In this document: positions 1-6,618 of the stretch, piece after piece
Layout: each line of letters starts with the position of its first letter
Position numbering within the stretch: position 1 is the stretch's first letter
Assembly: GCA_020054965.1 (NCBI GenBank)
Contig: JAIMZO010000084.1
Span: 1-6,847, forward strand
Reading direction: 5' to 3'
Source: Spirochaeta sp.
GTDB lineage: Bacteria > Spirochaetota > Spirochaetia > Sphaerochaetales > Sphaerochaetaceae
DNA: 6,847 bases
The notes under the pieces: model-generated
Told to the model about the DNA's origin: nothing
The model's input: only the letters and a program-made list of their open reading frames with translations
Databases searched by the model: none
Program-made: the position numbers and the translations under genes

Positions 1-996
1 ACGACGGCTCTTCCAGGAAGCAATCAGGGAAGGGAGTGATGCATCGAGGCCAACCCTGGGGGGATCTACCACAACCGTATCCACCGAACCTTTCCTCTCC
101 TTGGCCCAACGCTCAACCGGCTCACTATAGAACTCACAATCAGGAGTATGCCTCTTGGCGAGGGAGAGGCACTGCCTCTGTCGCTCGACAGCAATCACAC
201 GTCGACCTTGCTGCTGCAGAAAGGCACTGAAGGTCCCTACTCCACTATAGAGATCCATAACGGTATCACCCACTGCGTGGGATGCTACATAGCTGGTGAG
301 AGCGGGAAGCAAGTACTGATTGGACTGGAAGAACACTGATGCCGCAACAAAGAAGGTATGCCCTCCCACCGTGGTTTTGACCACTTCATCAAGCAAGGAG
401 ACATCATCATCACCACAGAAGGCAGGAACCTCGATAAATCCGCTTCTCCCACCCTTGTTCGAGAACATCAGTGTTCTGGCTGCCTTGAACAACCGATCAG
501 GGTTCTCAAGCAGTGCATTGAGTTTCTCACAGAGTATGGGACAATGATCAATGGGCACCAAGGACTTGCTTTTTCGCCCAAGGAATCCTACCTTGCGCGC
601 AGCAATATCCACATGGAAGCGTACCCTGTTCCTGTACCCCCAAGCGGGACCTGTCTCAAGACGTTCTGTACGGAAGGAAGCTGGGTCAATCCCTCCGAGT
701 CTCTTGATGTTGTCGAGGACAATGCCTTCCTTCAGAATCCCCTGAGCTTCATCCTTTGCATACTGGAAATCACAACCCCCACACACTCCCCAGTAGGGAC
801 AGGGAGGGGTAGTCCGCTCCTCACTTGCTTGAAGGATGGTTTGCAGGGTAGAGCGGATGTACCCTGACTTCTCCTGGAAGTCCCCTAGCTCAACCACCTC
901 ACCAGGGAGCACATCCATGACAAGGATACGTTTTCCTTCCTCACTGGCAGCAAGGCCTGCTCCTCCCTGGATGAGCTTCTCAATCTGATAAGCCAT
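1..996 (-). CDS. TrmA/RlmD-family iron-sulfur RNA (uracil-5-)-methyltransferase (partial, 3' end off window)
   Basis: Reading the reverse complement from ATG at 996 gives 332 uninterrupted codons to the window edge. The protein should transfer methyl from S-adenosylmethionine to carbon 5 of a uridine in rRNA or tRNA. The N-terminus (1-55) looks like a TRAM RNA-binding domain (GGAGLA, VLPGE). A [4Fe-4S] motif CPYWGVCGGC supplies Cys66, Cys72 and Cys75, and Cys152 in DHCPIL is the likely fourth ligand, the spacing known from RumA/RlmD. Then come GYRNRVRFHV (121-130), FFQSN (222-226), the SAM-binding motif DLYSGVGTFS (248-257), an acidic residue at Glu271, and DPPRVGLD (311-318). The catalytic cysteine of the family follows the DPxR motif by about 26 residues and so lies just outside the window, as does the C-terminal base. 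It overlaps the peptidase gene by 17 bases, with AAGGA 8 bases before the ATG. Fe-S ligands favour RlmD-like (23S U1939) activity, but RlmC- or TrmA-like specificity cannot be excluded. Confidence 0.93.
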   Translation of the reverse strand, partial: MAYQIEKLIQGGAGLAASEEGKRILVMDVLPGEVVELGDFQEKSGYIRSTLQTILQASEERTTPPCPYWGVCGGCDFQYAKDEAQGILKEGIVLDNIKRLGGIDPASFRTERLETGPAWGYRNRVRFHVDIAARKVGFLGRKSKSLVPIDHCPILCEKLNALLENPDRLFKAARTLMFSNKGGRSGFIEVPAFCGDDDVSLLDEVVKTTVGGHTFFVAASVFFQSNQYLLPALTSYVASHAVGDTVMDLYSGVGTFSAFLQQQGRRVIAVERQRQCLSLAKRHTPDCEFYSEPVERWAKERKGSVDTVVVDPPRVGLDASLPSLIASWKSRR

Positions 997-2725
997 CGGC
1001 AAATTCCTTCGCATAGGAGGCAATGACATCCATCGCTTCCTGCCAGAATGAGATATCAGCAAGATTGATCCCGGCCAATCCAGCCACCTCTGAGGCAGGC
1101 AGGCTGCCGGTTGCTCCAAGCAGTTCCTTGTAGGAAGCAGGAAAATCCGTACCTGTTTGTTTGCTCTGAGCCCAGAGTCCCAAGGCAAACAGCTGCCCAA
1201 ACGCATACGGATAGTTATAGAAGGAGAAATCTGAAGAGTAGTAGTGCCCTTTCACCGCCCACATGTACGGATGGTAGACGCAAAGTCCATCCCCATATGT
1301 CCTCTTCTGGGCATCTTCCATCAGGGCTGAATATGCACTGGCGCTCAAGTCTCCCTCTTTTCGTCTACTGAATACCGCACTCTCAAAATAAAACCGGCTC
1401 AAGATATCGACACACACCTGCGTGGCATCCTGCAGGAAGTGTTCGATGAGGGCAAGTTTTCCCTCTTTGTTGCTCTCCTCCAATGCTCCCTGGAATACTA
1501 GGAACTCGCTGAAGATGGAAGCAGTCTCTGCCAAGGTCATCGGATAGGAACGTAGAAGGTTGCTCTTCTGCAGTACCACGTGGTCATGCCAGGCATGGCC
1601 CAGTTCATGGGCAAGGGTGGATACCCCATTATACGTGAAATCAAAGTTTGAGAGGATCCTACTCTGCTTTGCCAGGGGGAAAGCCGTATCGTAGGCTCCC
1701 CCTACCTTGCCCTTCCTGCTCTCGCTGTCAATCCATCGATTCCTGAATGCCTGGTCAGCAAAGGATCCCATCTCAGGATCAAAGGAACTGAACTGCTGGA
1801 CGATGAACGCATGGGCTTCCTCATAGCTGAAGTGTTGTTCTTCCTTGCCCACCGGGGCAAAAAGGTCATAGAATGCACAGCTCTCCAACCCCAGTGCCTT
1901 GGCCTTGTTCTGCAGGTATCCCCTGAACATGGGCAGGTTCTTTTCAATGGTGGTGATCAGCGCATCAAGGATAGGACGGTCAATTCGTGACTGCATCAGG
2001 GAACGGTCAAGTGGGGAAGCATAGCCTCTCCTCGCATCCAAGGTGATGGTGGTTCCCTTCACTCCGTTCAGACTCGAGGCAAAGGCAATCTCATAGGCCT
2101 TCCATATCTCCAGCTCTTTCTCGAATGCTTTTTTACGGATACTCCTATCAGCATTGAAGGCTTCATTTCTCAGTTGGATAACAGTTTTCTCAGTTTGCTC
2201 ATCCCAGGTAGTGGAAACACTGCTGCTCAATGCTTCCTGTAAACGGGAAAAGGCATCAGTACCGCTGCGGGCAAGGTCGCTGGCAAGATTTTCCATCTCC
2301 TCGCTCATCAGATGGCGCTGTTCTTCCAAGAGTTCATTCAGTGGGAATCGGTATGCTTCAAGGTCCCCACCTTCCCCACTTCGCTGGGCTATTTCCTCTG
2401 CCCTGGTGGCCAGAAAATTGAGAAAGGCAACTTGCATATGCTGAACCACCAACGAAGCTTCCTCAGTCTGGGAAACTGCCTTCATATACTCCTCATTTGC
2501 AGTATCGGTAGTAAGACATGCAGCACTGTATGCATCGAGATTCTCCAGGTAGTCAAGGATCAGCTCATAGGTAGAAATGAGCTCTTTCAAATCCTTTCTG
2601 GTATCTACAAAGCTTGCCTCAAGCTCTGTAGAAGCGGTGACCACCCATTGCAGGTCATGTTGAAATTCCTTGCTGGTGCAGCCAGGATAGATGGGATCCA
2701 AATCCCAGGTAGGTAATGCACTCAC
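980..2725 (-). CDS. M3-family zinc oligoendopeptidase (PepF-like), GTG start
   Basis: A 581-residue cytoplasmic metallopeptidase expected to cleave short peptides. The N-terminus carries WDLDPIYPG, the typical opening of PepF-type oligoendopeptidases. Residues up to about 190 form the PepF N-terminal helical region and the rest the M3 catalytic domain. The zinc site is HELGH at 373-377, with Glu374 as general base and the likely third ligand Glu400 in LAETASIFSEF. The substrate-binding/transition-state region HPYMWAVKGHYYSSDFSFYNYPYAFG-like stretch (485-510) is complete, with His493 and Tyr residues. No signal peptide or membrane segment is seen. Length is near the usual 560-610. The start is GTG: AAGGAG, overlapping the regulator's TAA stop, lies 8 bases upstream, and no ATG fits. 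The gene begins 12 bases after the regulator and overlaps the methyltransferase gene by 17 bases. Family members recycle peptides; a link to the exporter or sensor is only suggested by the shared operon. Confidence 0.95.
   Translation of the reverse strand: MSALPTWDLDPIYPGCTSKEFQHDLQWVVTASTELEASFVDTRKDLKELISTYELILDYLENLDAYSAACLTTDTANEEYMKAVSQTEEASLVVQHMQVAFLNFLATRAEEIAQRSGEGGDLEAYRFPLNELLEEQRHLMSEEMENLASDLARSGTDAFSRLQEALSSSVSTTWDEQTEKTVIQLRNEAFNADRSIRKKAFEKELEIWKAYEIAFASSLNGVKGTTITLDARRGYASPLDRSLMQSRIDRPILDALITTIEKNLPMFRGYLQNKAKALGLESCAFYDLFAPVGKEEQHFSYEEAHAFIVQQFSSFDPEMGSFADQAFRNRWIDSESRKGKVGGAYDTAFPLAKQSRILSNFDFTYNGVSTLAHELGHAWHDHVVLQKSNLLRSYPMTLAETASIFSEFLVFQGALEESNKEGKLALIEHFLQDATQVCVDILSRFYFESAVFSRRKEGDLSASAYSALMEDAQKRTYGDGLCVYHPYMWAVKGHYYSSDFSFYNYPYAFGQLFALGLWAQSKQTGTDFPASYKELLGATGSLPASEVAGLAGINLADISFWQEAMDVIASYAKEFADGLSD
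1005..1009 (-). promoter_or_regulatory. Ribosome-binding site of the RNA methyltransferase gene
   Basis: AAGGA lies 8 bases before ATG at 996, inside the last codons of the peptidase gene. It supports ATG at 996 and hence the 17-base overlap (980-996). Confidence 0.65.
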
Positions 2726-2733
2726 CTCTTTCG

Positions 2734-2739
2734 CTCCTT
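2734..2739 (-). promoter_or_regulatory. Ribosome-binding site that fixes the GTG start of the peptidase
   Basis: AAGGAG begins inside the TAA stop codon of the response-regulator gene and sits 8 bases before GTG at 2725. Sharing bases between stop codon and binding site favours re-initiation by the same ribosome. Confidence 0.75.
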
Positions 2740-4093
2740 ATAAATTCAAATCATATTCAGCAATCTTGTTGATCAGGGTCCTGCGGCTGATGCCAAGCTC
2801 TTGGGCTGCCCGTGTGCGGTTTCCCTCCCAGCGGTGGAGAGCCCTGATGATTGCGTCGACTTCTACATCCTTGAGACTCTTTGCCTCTGCTGGTGTTGTT
2901 TGGGGCTCATCCTTGGTCTGGGTATGGAGGGAGACCGATCCCCTCAGATCAAGGTCATCACACTGGATCTCCTCTCCACTGGTGAAAATCACTGCTCGCT
3001 CGAGAATATTCTCCAGCTCCCTGACGTTCCCGAAGAAGTCATGCTCGCAAAGCAGCTGCAGTGCATCTGCGGAGAACCCGGTTACCTTATGGCCCATCTG
3101 GCGGTTGAACCGCCTGAGGATTCCTGCGGCAAGCAAGGGAATATCTTCCCTTCGGTCCCTCAGTGGCGGTATGACAATGCGAACCACATTAAGCCGATAG
3201 AACAGGTCCTCACGGAATACCCCTTCCCTGACCTGTTGTTCCAGATCCTTGTTGGTAGCCGCAATAATTCTTGCATTGATGGGTATTGCCTCTGTACCAC
3301 CGAGTCGGTTGATCCTGCGGTCCTGCAAGACCCTGAGAATCTTCACCTGCAGGGCAAGCGGCATATCACCGATCTCGTCCAGGAAAAGGGTCCCCCCACT
3401 TGCCAGTTCAAACATTCCTGTCTTGCGTGTTGCAGCACCGGTGAAGGCACCCTTCTCGTAACCAAAGAGTTCGCTTTCAAGCAAGTTCTCAGGGACTCCC
3501 CCGATATTGATGGCTACAAAGGGGCCATCTTTGACCGGGCTGGAAGCATGAATCTCGCGAGCCACCACTTCCTTTCCCGTTCCACTCTCTCCGGTTATGA
3601 GAACTGTTGAGGTAGTATCACCTATCTTGGTGATAACTTCCTTGATTTTCTTGATCGAGGAACTCTCTCCAACAAAAATCTGCTTATCATCCTCACGATT
3701 GTTCCGTGTCTCACTCTCAACCAAGTTCCTCAGGTGTTGTGCATCCACAAGTTTCTTCAAGCGGATGGTCAACTCCTCGGGGTCGAAAGGTTTTACAATG
3801 TAGTCTTGGGCCCCGTTTTTCAGGGCAGAGACTGCATCGGTAATCTCACCATGGGCACTGACCATGATGATCGGCATGCGAAACCCTTCTCCCCTGATCC
3901 AGCTGATCAGGGAAAGCCCATCCATTCCGGGCATCTTCAGATCGATGAGTGCAGCATCATATGCCTCTTCTCGAAGCATGCGTTGTGCCGAGAGACCATT
4001 CTCTGCACAATCACTTTCTATACCGTCGAGTTTGAGGTATTGCTGCATCAAATCCCGGATATTTGGTTCATCGTCAACAATGAGGATCTTCAT
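2738..4093 (-). CDS. Sigma-54-dependent response regulator, NtrC family
   Basis: A 451-residue transcription activator and the likely partner of the adjacent kinase. The receiver domain (1-120) has acidic residues Asp7/Asp8, phospho-acceptor Asp51 in LIDLKMPGMDG, and the conserved Lys101 in VKPFDP. The AAA+ domain (about 138-375) has Walker A GESGTGKE (168-175), the sigma-54 contact loop GAFTGA (215-220), Walker B GGTLFLDE (233-240), the sensor I region AATN (278-281), arginine-finger region FREDLFYRLN (293-302) and sensor II GNVREL (355-360). A Fis-type helix-turn-helix closes the protein (about 408-448, GNRTRAAQELGISRRTL). All modules are intact, so it should oligomerise on phosphorylation and remodel the sigma-54 RNA polymerase closed complex. 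Its ATG overlaps the kinase stop as ATGA, with GGGAG 10 bases upstream. It resembles AtoC, ZraR and NtrC equally at this level, so I give no symbol. Its targets are not identifiable here; the operon's own promoter lies outside the window. Confidence 0.96.
   Translation of the reverse strand: MKILIVDDEPNIRDLMQQYLKLDGIESDCAENGLSAQRMLREEAYDAALIDLKMPGMDGLSLISWIRGEGFRMPIIMVSAHGEITDAVSALKNGAQDYIVKPFDPEELTIRLKKLVDAQHLRNLVESETRNNREDDKQIFVGESSSIKKIKEVITKIGDTTSTVLITGESGTGKEVVAREIHASSPVKDGPFVAINIGGVPENLLESELFGYEKGAFTGAATRKTGMFELASGGTLFLDEIGDMPLALQVKILRVLQDRRINRLGGTEAIPINARIIAATNKDLEQQVREGVFREDLFYRLNVVRIVIPPLRDRREDIPLLAAGILRRFNRQMGHKVTGFSADALQLLCEHDFFGNVRELENILERAVIFTSGEEIQCDDLDLRGSVSLHTQTKDEPQTTPAEAKSLKDVEVDAIIRALHRWEGNRTRAAQELGISRRTLINKIAEYDLNL
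4090..4093 (-). other. ATGA start/stop overlap between kinase and regulator genes
   Basis: The kinase stop TGA and the regulator start ATG share bases. This signature of translational coupling supports treating the two as a cognate pair made in fixed proportion. Confidence 0.9.
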
Positions 4094-5415
4094 CTTCTCG
4101 TTACTCCCATCAATTTGGCCGTATGGATGGACTTAGGCAGCACCACTTCTGCAACCGTACCACCCCCATCACGTGGATAGAGCCGTATATTTCCTCCCCT
4201 TGCCTTCACAAACTGCTGGCTGATGGATAGTCCAATCCCCGAGCCATGGATCTTTGTGGTGAAGAAGGGGTCAAAAATCTTCTTGGAGTCCTCTATCCTG
4301 ATACCATCCCCACGGTCCATGACATAGATATGGACAAAATTCCGCTTATCGGTGGTTATGCGTACCTCTACTTGTGGATCACGGGTACTGCTGCTCTCAA
4401 CGGCATTCTTCAGGAGATTCTCAAATACTGAACGTGCCCTGTCCACATCGATGACAATCTGTTGCGGAGAGCCACTCGAGAACCGAATGGGTTTTTCAAA
4501 CCGCATCACCAAAGAGTTGAACAGCTCATTCAGATCAACAACAACTGGCTTGCCCAATGGGTTGCGAAGAAAGTCACTGACTTTGTTCGTAAGCTGGGTG
4601 AGCCTTCTGATCTCCTGTTCAATGAGCTTCAGTTCCCCGGCATGTTTTGCAGGAAGTGTCTTCTTGAGCAGGGCAAGTTGTATGGTGATGGCACTGAGCG
4701 GGTTCTTGATCTCATGGGTAAGGGTCCGTGCCGCTTGGCCAAGATTCACCAGGCTCTCTTGCTTTGCAATGGTCTCCCGATACCGGCGATTGTTTCGATA
4801 GATGGAAAGTACCAACAAGAAAAGGCCCACCAAGGTCAAGCTGGAGATTATGCCGATAACCATGATGACCATCACCCGGTGGTTATAGTTCTGCCCATCA
4901 AAGTGGAGATACAGGACATCAGGGAAATCAAGGGGAGCGGGAAGCAACCCATTCTCGGTAAGGGTAAGCTCGCCAGTATCCAGGAGGATGGTGAGACGAC
5001 TGAATCGGATGTATTCAATCATCCCTGTCTCTCTATTGAAGGTTGCAGTCCCAGTATTTGATCCATCCTTGGGCAGAGAACCGCGAGAATCGAAGCGATC
5101 CAAGGGTATGGTCATCGGAACGTTGCCCAGGCTCAGCACCTTTCTTCCCAAGGAGTTGTACACACCAATTCCAGAGACATTCTCCTCCTGCATGGCCTGC
5201 AAAGCCTTGTTGGTGCTATCCTGCAAGGCAAGGAAAACCGAGTTGAATGCCCGCTCAGCCTCACTCTGCATCCTCAACTCTTCACGGTCAAGGAGAGCTG
5301 AGGTGAGAAATATCACCAGGGCGATCAAGACAATGAAGGCAAAAGCGAGTGAGGTGATGACGATGAAAGGTTCCTTTCCGTCAACAATCATCCACCTGGT
5401 TTTCTTTACAGTCAA
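4090..5415 (-). CDS. Membrane-bound sensor histidine kinase, NtrB/AtoS-like (TTG start)
   Basis: A 441-residue two-component sensor kinase that should autophosphorylate on histidine and pass phosphate to the regulator encoded next. Residues 1-16 are cytoplasmic. Membrane helices lie at about 17-42 and 181-206, flanking a roughly 138-residue extracytoplasmic segment (43-180) that I cannot assign to a named sensor family. A short linker leads to the HisKA region, with the phospho-accepting histidine at 234 in THEIKNPLSAI (the NtrB-type H box). The ATPase domain shows the N box FENLLKNAVESS (Asn337), G1 box DRGDG (367-371), F box FDPFF (381-385) and G2 box GSGIGL (391-396), all intact. There is no obvious cytoplasmic PAS or HAMP domain. 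The start is TTG, chosen because GGGGGAG sits 7 bases upstream; the first in-frame ATG is codon 9 and would clip the cytoplasmic N-terminus. Its stop overlaps the regulator's ATG. The exact signal is unknown; an envelope-related cue is inferred from topology and the adjacent exporter. Confidence 0.93.
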   Translation of the reverse strand: MTVKKTRWMIVDGKEPFIVITSLAFAFIVLIALVIFLTSALLDREELRMQSEAERAFNSVFLALQDSTNKALQAMQEENVSGIGVYNSLGRKVLSLGNVPMTIPLDRFDSRGSLPKDGSNTGTATFNRETGMIEYIRFSRLTILLDTGELTLTENGLLPAPLDFPDVLYLHFDGQNYNHRVMVIMVIGIISSLTLVGLFLLVLSIYRNNRRYRETIAKQESLVNLGQAARTLTHEIKNPLSAITIQLALLKKTLPAKHAGELKLIEQEIRRLTQLTNKVSDFLRNPLGKPVVVDLNELFNSLVMRFEKPIRFSSGSPQQIVIDVDRARSVFENLLKNAVESSSTRDPQVEVRITTDKRNFVHIYVMDRGDGIRIEDSKKIFDPFFTTKIHGSGIGLSISQQFVKARGGNIRLYPRDGGGTVAEVVLPKSIHTAKLMGVTRR

Positions 5416-5422
5416 GCGTATA

Positions 5423-5429
5423 CTCCCCC
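5423..5429 (-). promoter_or_regulatory. Ribosome-binding site that fixes the TTG start of the kinase
   Basis: GGGGGAG occurs in the 21-base gap after the permease stop, 7 bases before TTG at 5415. It decides the start, because no ATG lies at a suitable distance and the next in-frame ATG is eight codons further in. Confidence 0.7.
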
Positions 5430-5436
5430 GAGAATC

Positions 5437-6618
5437 CTATTCGTAATTAAGGGCATCAATCGGGTCAAGACGGGAGGCTTTCATTGCTGGATACCACCCA
5501 AAGAAGACACCGACAAACATGGAAAAACCCAACGCCAGTATGACCGAGGTATACGATAAATGCAACGACCAATTCATTACATTGGTCACAGCGTAGCTGA
5601 TCAGGGCACCCAGGGCAATACCCAGCAAGCCCCCAATGATGGTCAGCGTGAGTGCTTCACAGATAAACTGCCCACGAATGACGTTTGGGCTCGCTCCCAG
5701 AGCCTTGCGAATGCCAATCTCCTTGGTACGTTCTGCAACCGATACCAGCATGATATTCATGATCCCAATCCCTCCAACCAGGAGACTGATGGCGGCAATA
5801 GCTGCCAGGAAAGCACTGAAGGTTCCAGTAATCTCGTTTGCCATATCTGCCAGACTTGCTGGGCTGAAGATATTGTATCCGTCACTTCCCACAATACCAT
5901 CAAGGTATTCGGTCACCCTGTCAGAGACCTCAATGGTATCATACCCATCCTGGACTTTCAGGACATACGCACCCACACCAGAGGTGTTGGTGAAACGCTG
6001 TCCATAGGTGTTGTAAGGAATGAACACAGTATTGTCATAGGAGAGGTTGAATGTGGCATCCTTGCTCTCGAGGACTCCAACCACCAGATAGCTCTTCGCC
6101 TGGTTTCGGAACACACTTACATACTGGCCGACGGCACTCTGGTCTGGAAACAATTCCTCAGCAACATCTGAGCCGAGCACAATAACCTGGCGATAGTTGA
6201 TATTGTCCATGGACTCAAAGAAACTCCCCTCGGCATATTCCAGATTCAGCACTTCACCATAGCTGGAGAGTACCCCGGAAACCGATGCACTGGTGGTCTC
6301 CTGTCCACTTCGGATCTGGGCACTGCTGTTGTTCTGGGGAAGTACAGTAGCCAATCCTCTAATATCCCTAAGCAGGGTATCACTGAACTCCTCATCAAAG
6401 GTACCACTCGAGCGCTGTGCATAGGAGGGATACACGGTAATCATATCCAAGCCACCTACGGCGATGCTGTCGGTAATACTCGTTGAGGCGCTCTGTCCAA
6501 TGGTCAGGATGGCTACAACCGAAGCTACCCCGATAATGATACCCAACAGGGAGAGGGCTGTCCTCATCTTGCTGCCACGCATTGCCGAGAGTGCAAGTTT
6601 TATGTTCTCAAACAGCAT
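5437..6618 (-). CDS. ABC transporter permease, MacB/FtsX family (split MacB-like)
   Basis: A 393-residue inner-membrane permease that should pair with the ATPase just upstream. The order is: cytoplasmic amphipathic start; first membrane helix at about 20-40 with the family motif [17 protein letters not shown]; a large extracytoplasmic MacB_PCD-type domain at about 42-265; then an FtsX domain with helices near 268-293, 321-346 and 357-378. The loop after helix 2 carries the hallmark [16 protein letters not shown]. The C-terminus has [17 protein letters not shown], also family-typical. Length and four-helix topology match MacB/YknZ-type permeases. Family members export macrolides, peptides or lipoproteins, usually with a periplasmic adaptor, by transmitting ATPase movements to the periplasm rather than by forming a membrane pore. 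The substrate here is unknown. The ATG has a GGAGG ribosome-binding site 6 bases upstream, inside the ATPase gene. The kinase gene follows after 21 bases. LolC/E is a less likely alternative, because the terminal [10 protein letters not shown] is typical of the MacB branch. Confidence 0.95.
   Translation of the reverse strand: MLFENIKLALSAMRGSKMRTALSLLGIIIGVASVVAILTIGQSASTSITDSIAVGGLDMITVYPSYAQRSSGTFDEEFSDTLLRDIRGLATVLPQNNSSAQIRSGQETTSASVSGVLSSYGEVLNLEYAEGSFFESMDNINYRQVIVLGSDVAEELFPDQSAVGQYVSVFRNQAKSYLVVGVLESKDATFNLSYDNTVFIPYNTYGQRFTNTSGVGAYVLKVQDGYDTIEVSDRVTEYLDGIVGSDGYNIFSPASLADMANEITGTFSAFLAAIAAISLLVGGIGIMNIMLVSVAERTKEIGIRKALGASPNVIRGQFICEALTLTIIGGLLGIALGALISYAVTNVMNWSLHLSYTSVILALGFSMFVGVFFGWYPAMKASRLDPIDALNYE

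Noticed and set aside
123..252. Repeated CACTATAGA-like words at about 123 and 243
   Set aside because: Only about 9 bases are shared and both encode parts of the methyltransferase; a chance match rather than a repeat element.
551..568. Plus-strand GGGCAC...TTGC resembling a sigma-54 promoter
   Set aside because: The spacer is 7 rather than 5 bases, the first base does not match, and it points away from every gene in the window.
358..867. Plus-strand open frame of 169 codons opposite the methyltransferase gene
   Set aside because: The minus strand encodes the conserved Fe-S, FFQSN and GYRNRVRF motifs over the same bases; the plus-strand product looks like nothing known.
1702..1947. Minus-strand 81-codon frame inside the peptidase gene
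   Set aside because: Out-of-frame overlap within a well-conserved enzyme; arginine-rich low-information translation.
2750..2755. TATGAT in an AT-rich stretch just before the peptidase gene, a possible -10 element
   Set aside because: No acceptable -35 hexamer occurs 15-18 bases upstream, and the bases encode the last residues of the regulator. It is worth remembering only if start-site mapping shows a transcript here.
2801..3610. Plus-strand open frame of 269 codons opposite the response-regulator gene
   Set aside because: It starts at a TTG with no good binding site, its translation has no recognisable motif, and it lies entirely antisense to a regulator whose every domain motif is intact.
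4462..5061. Plus-strand open frame of 199 codons opposite the kinase
   Set aside because: Antisense to the kinase membrane helix 2, HisKA and N-terminal ATPase regions; composition is that of a reversed coding frame and it has no motifs.
5440..5468. Possible internal minus-strand promoter before the kinase: TTGACC, 17 bases, TACGAA
   Set aside because: The -10 matches only 3 of 6 positions, and the -35 bases encode the conserved permease residues LDP, so coding constraint explains them.
5560..6171. Plus-strand open frame of 203 codons opposite the permease
   Set aside because: Antisense shadow of the permease; no domain, signal peptide or binding site of its own.
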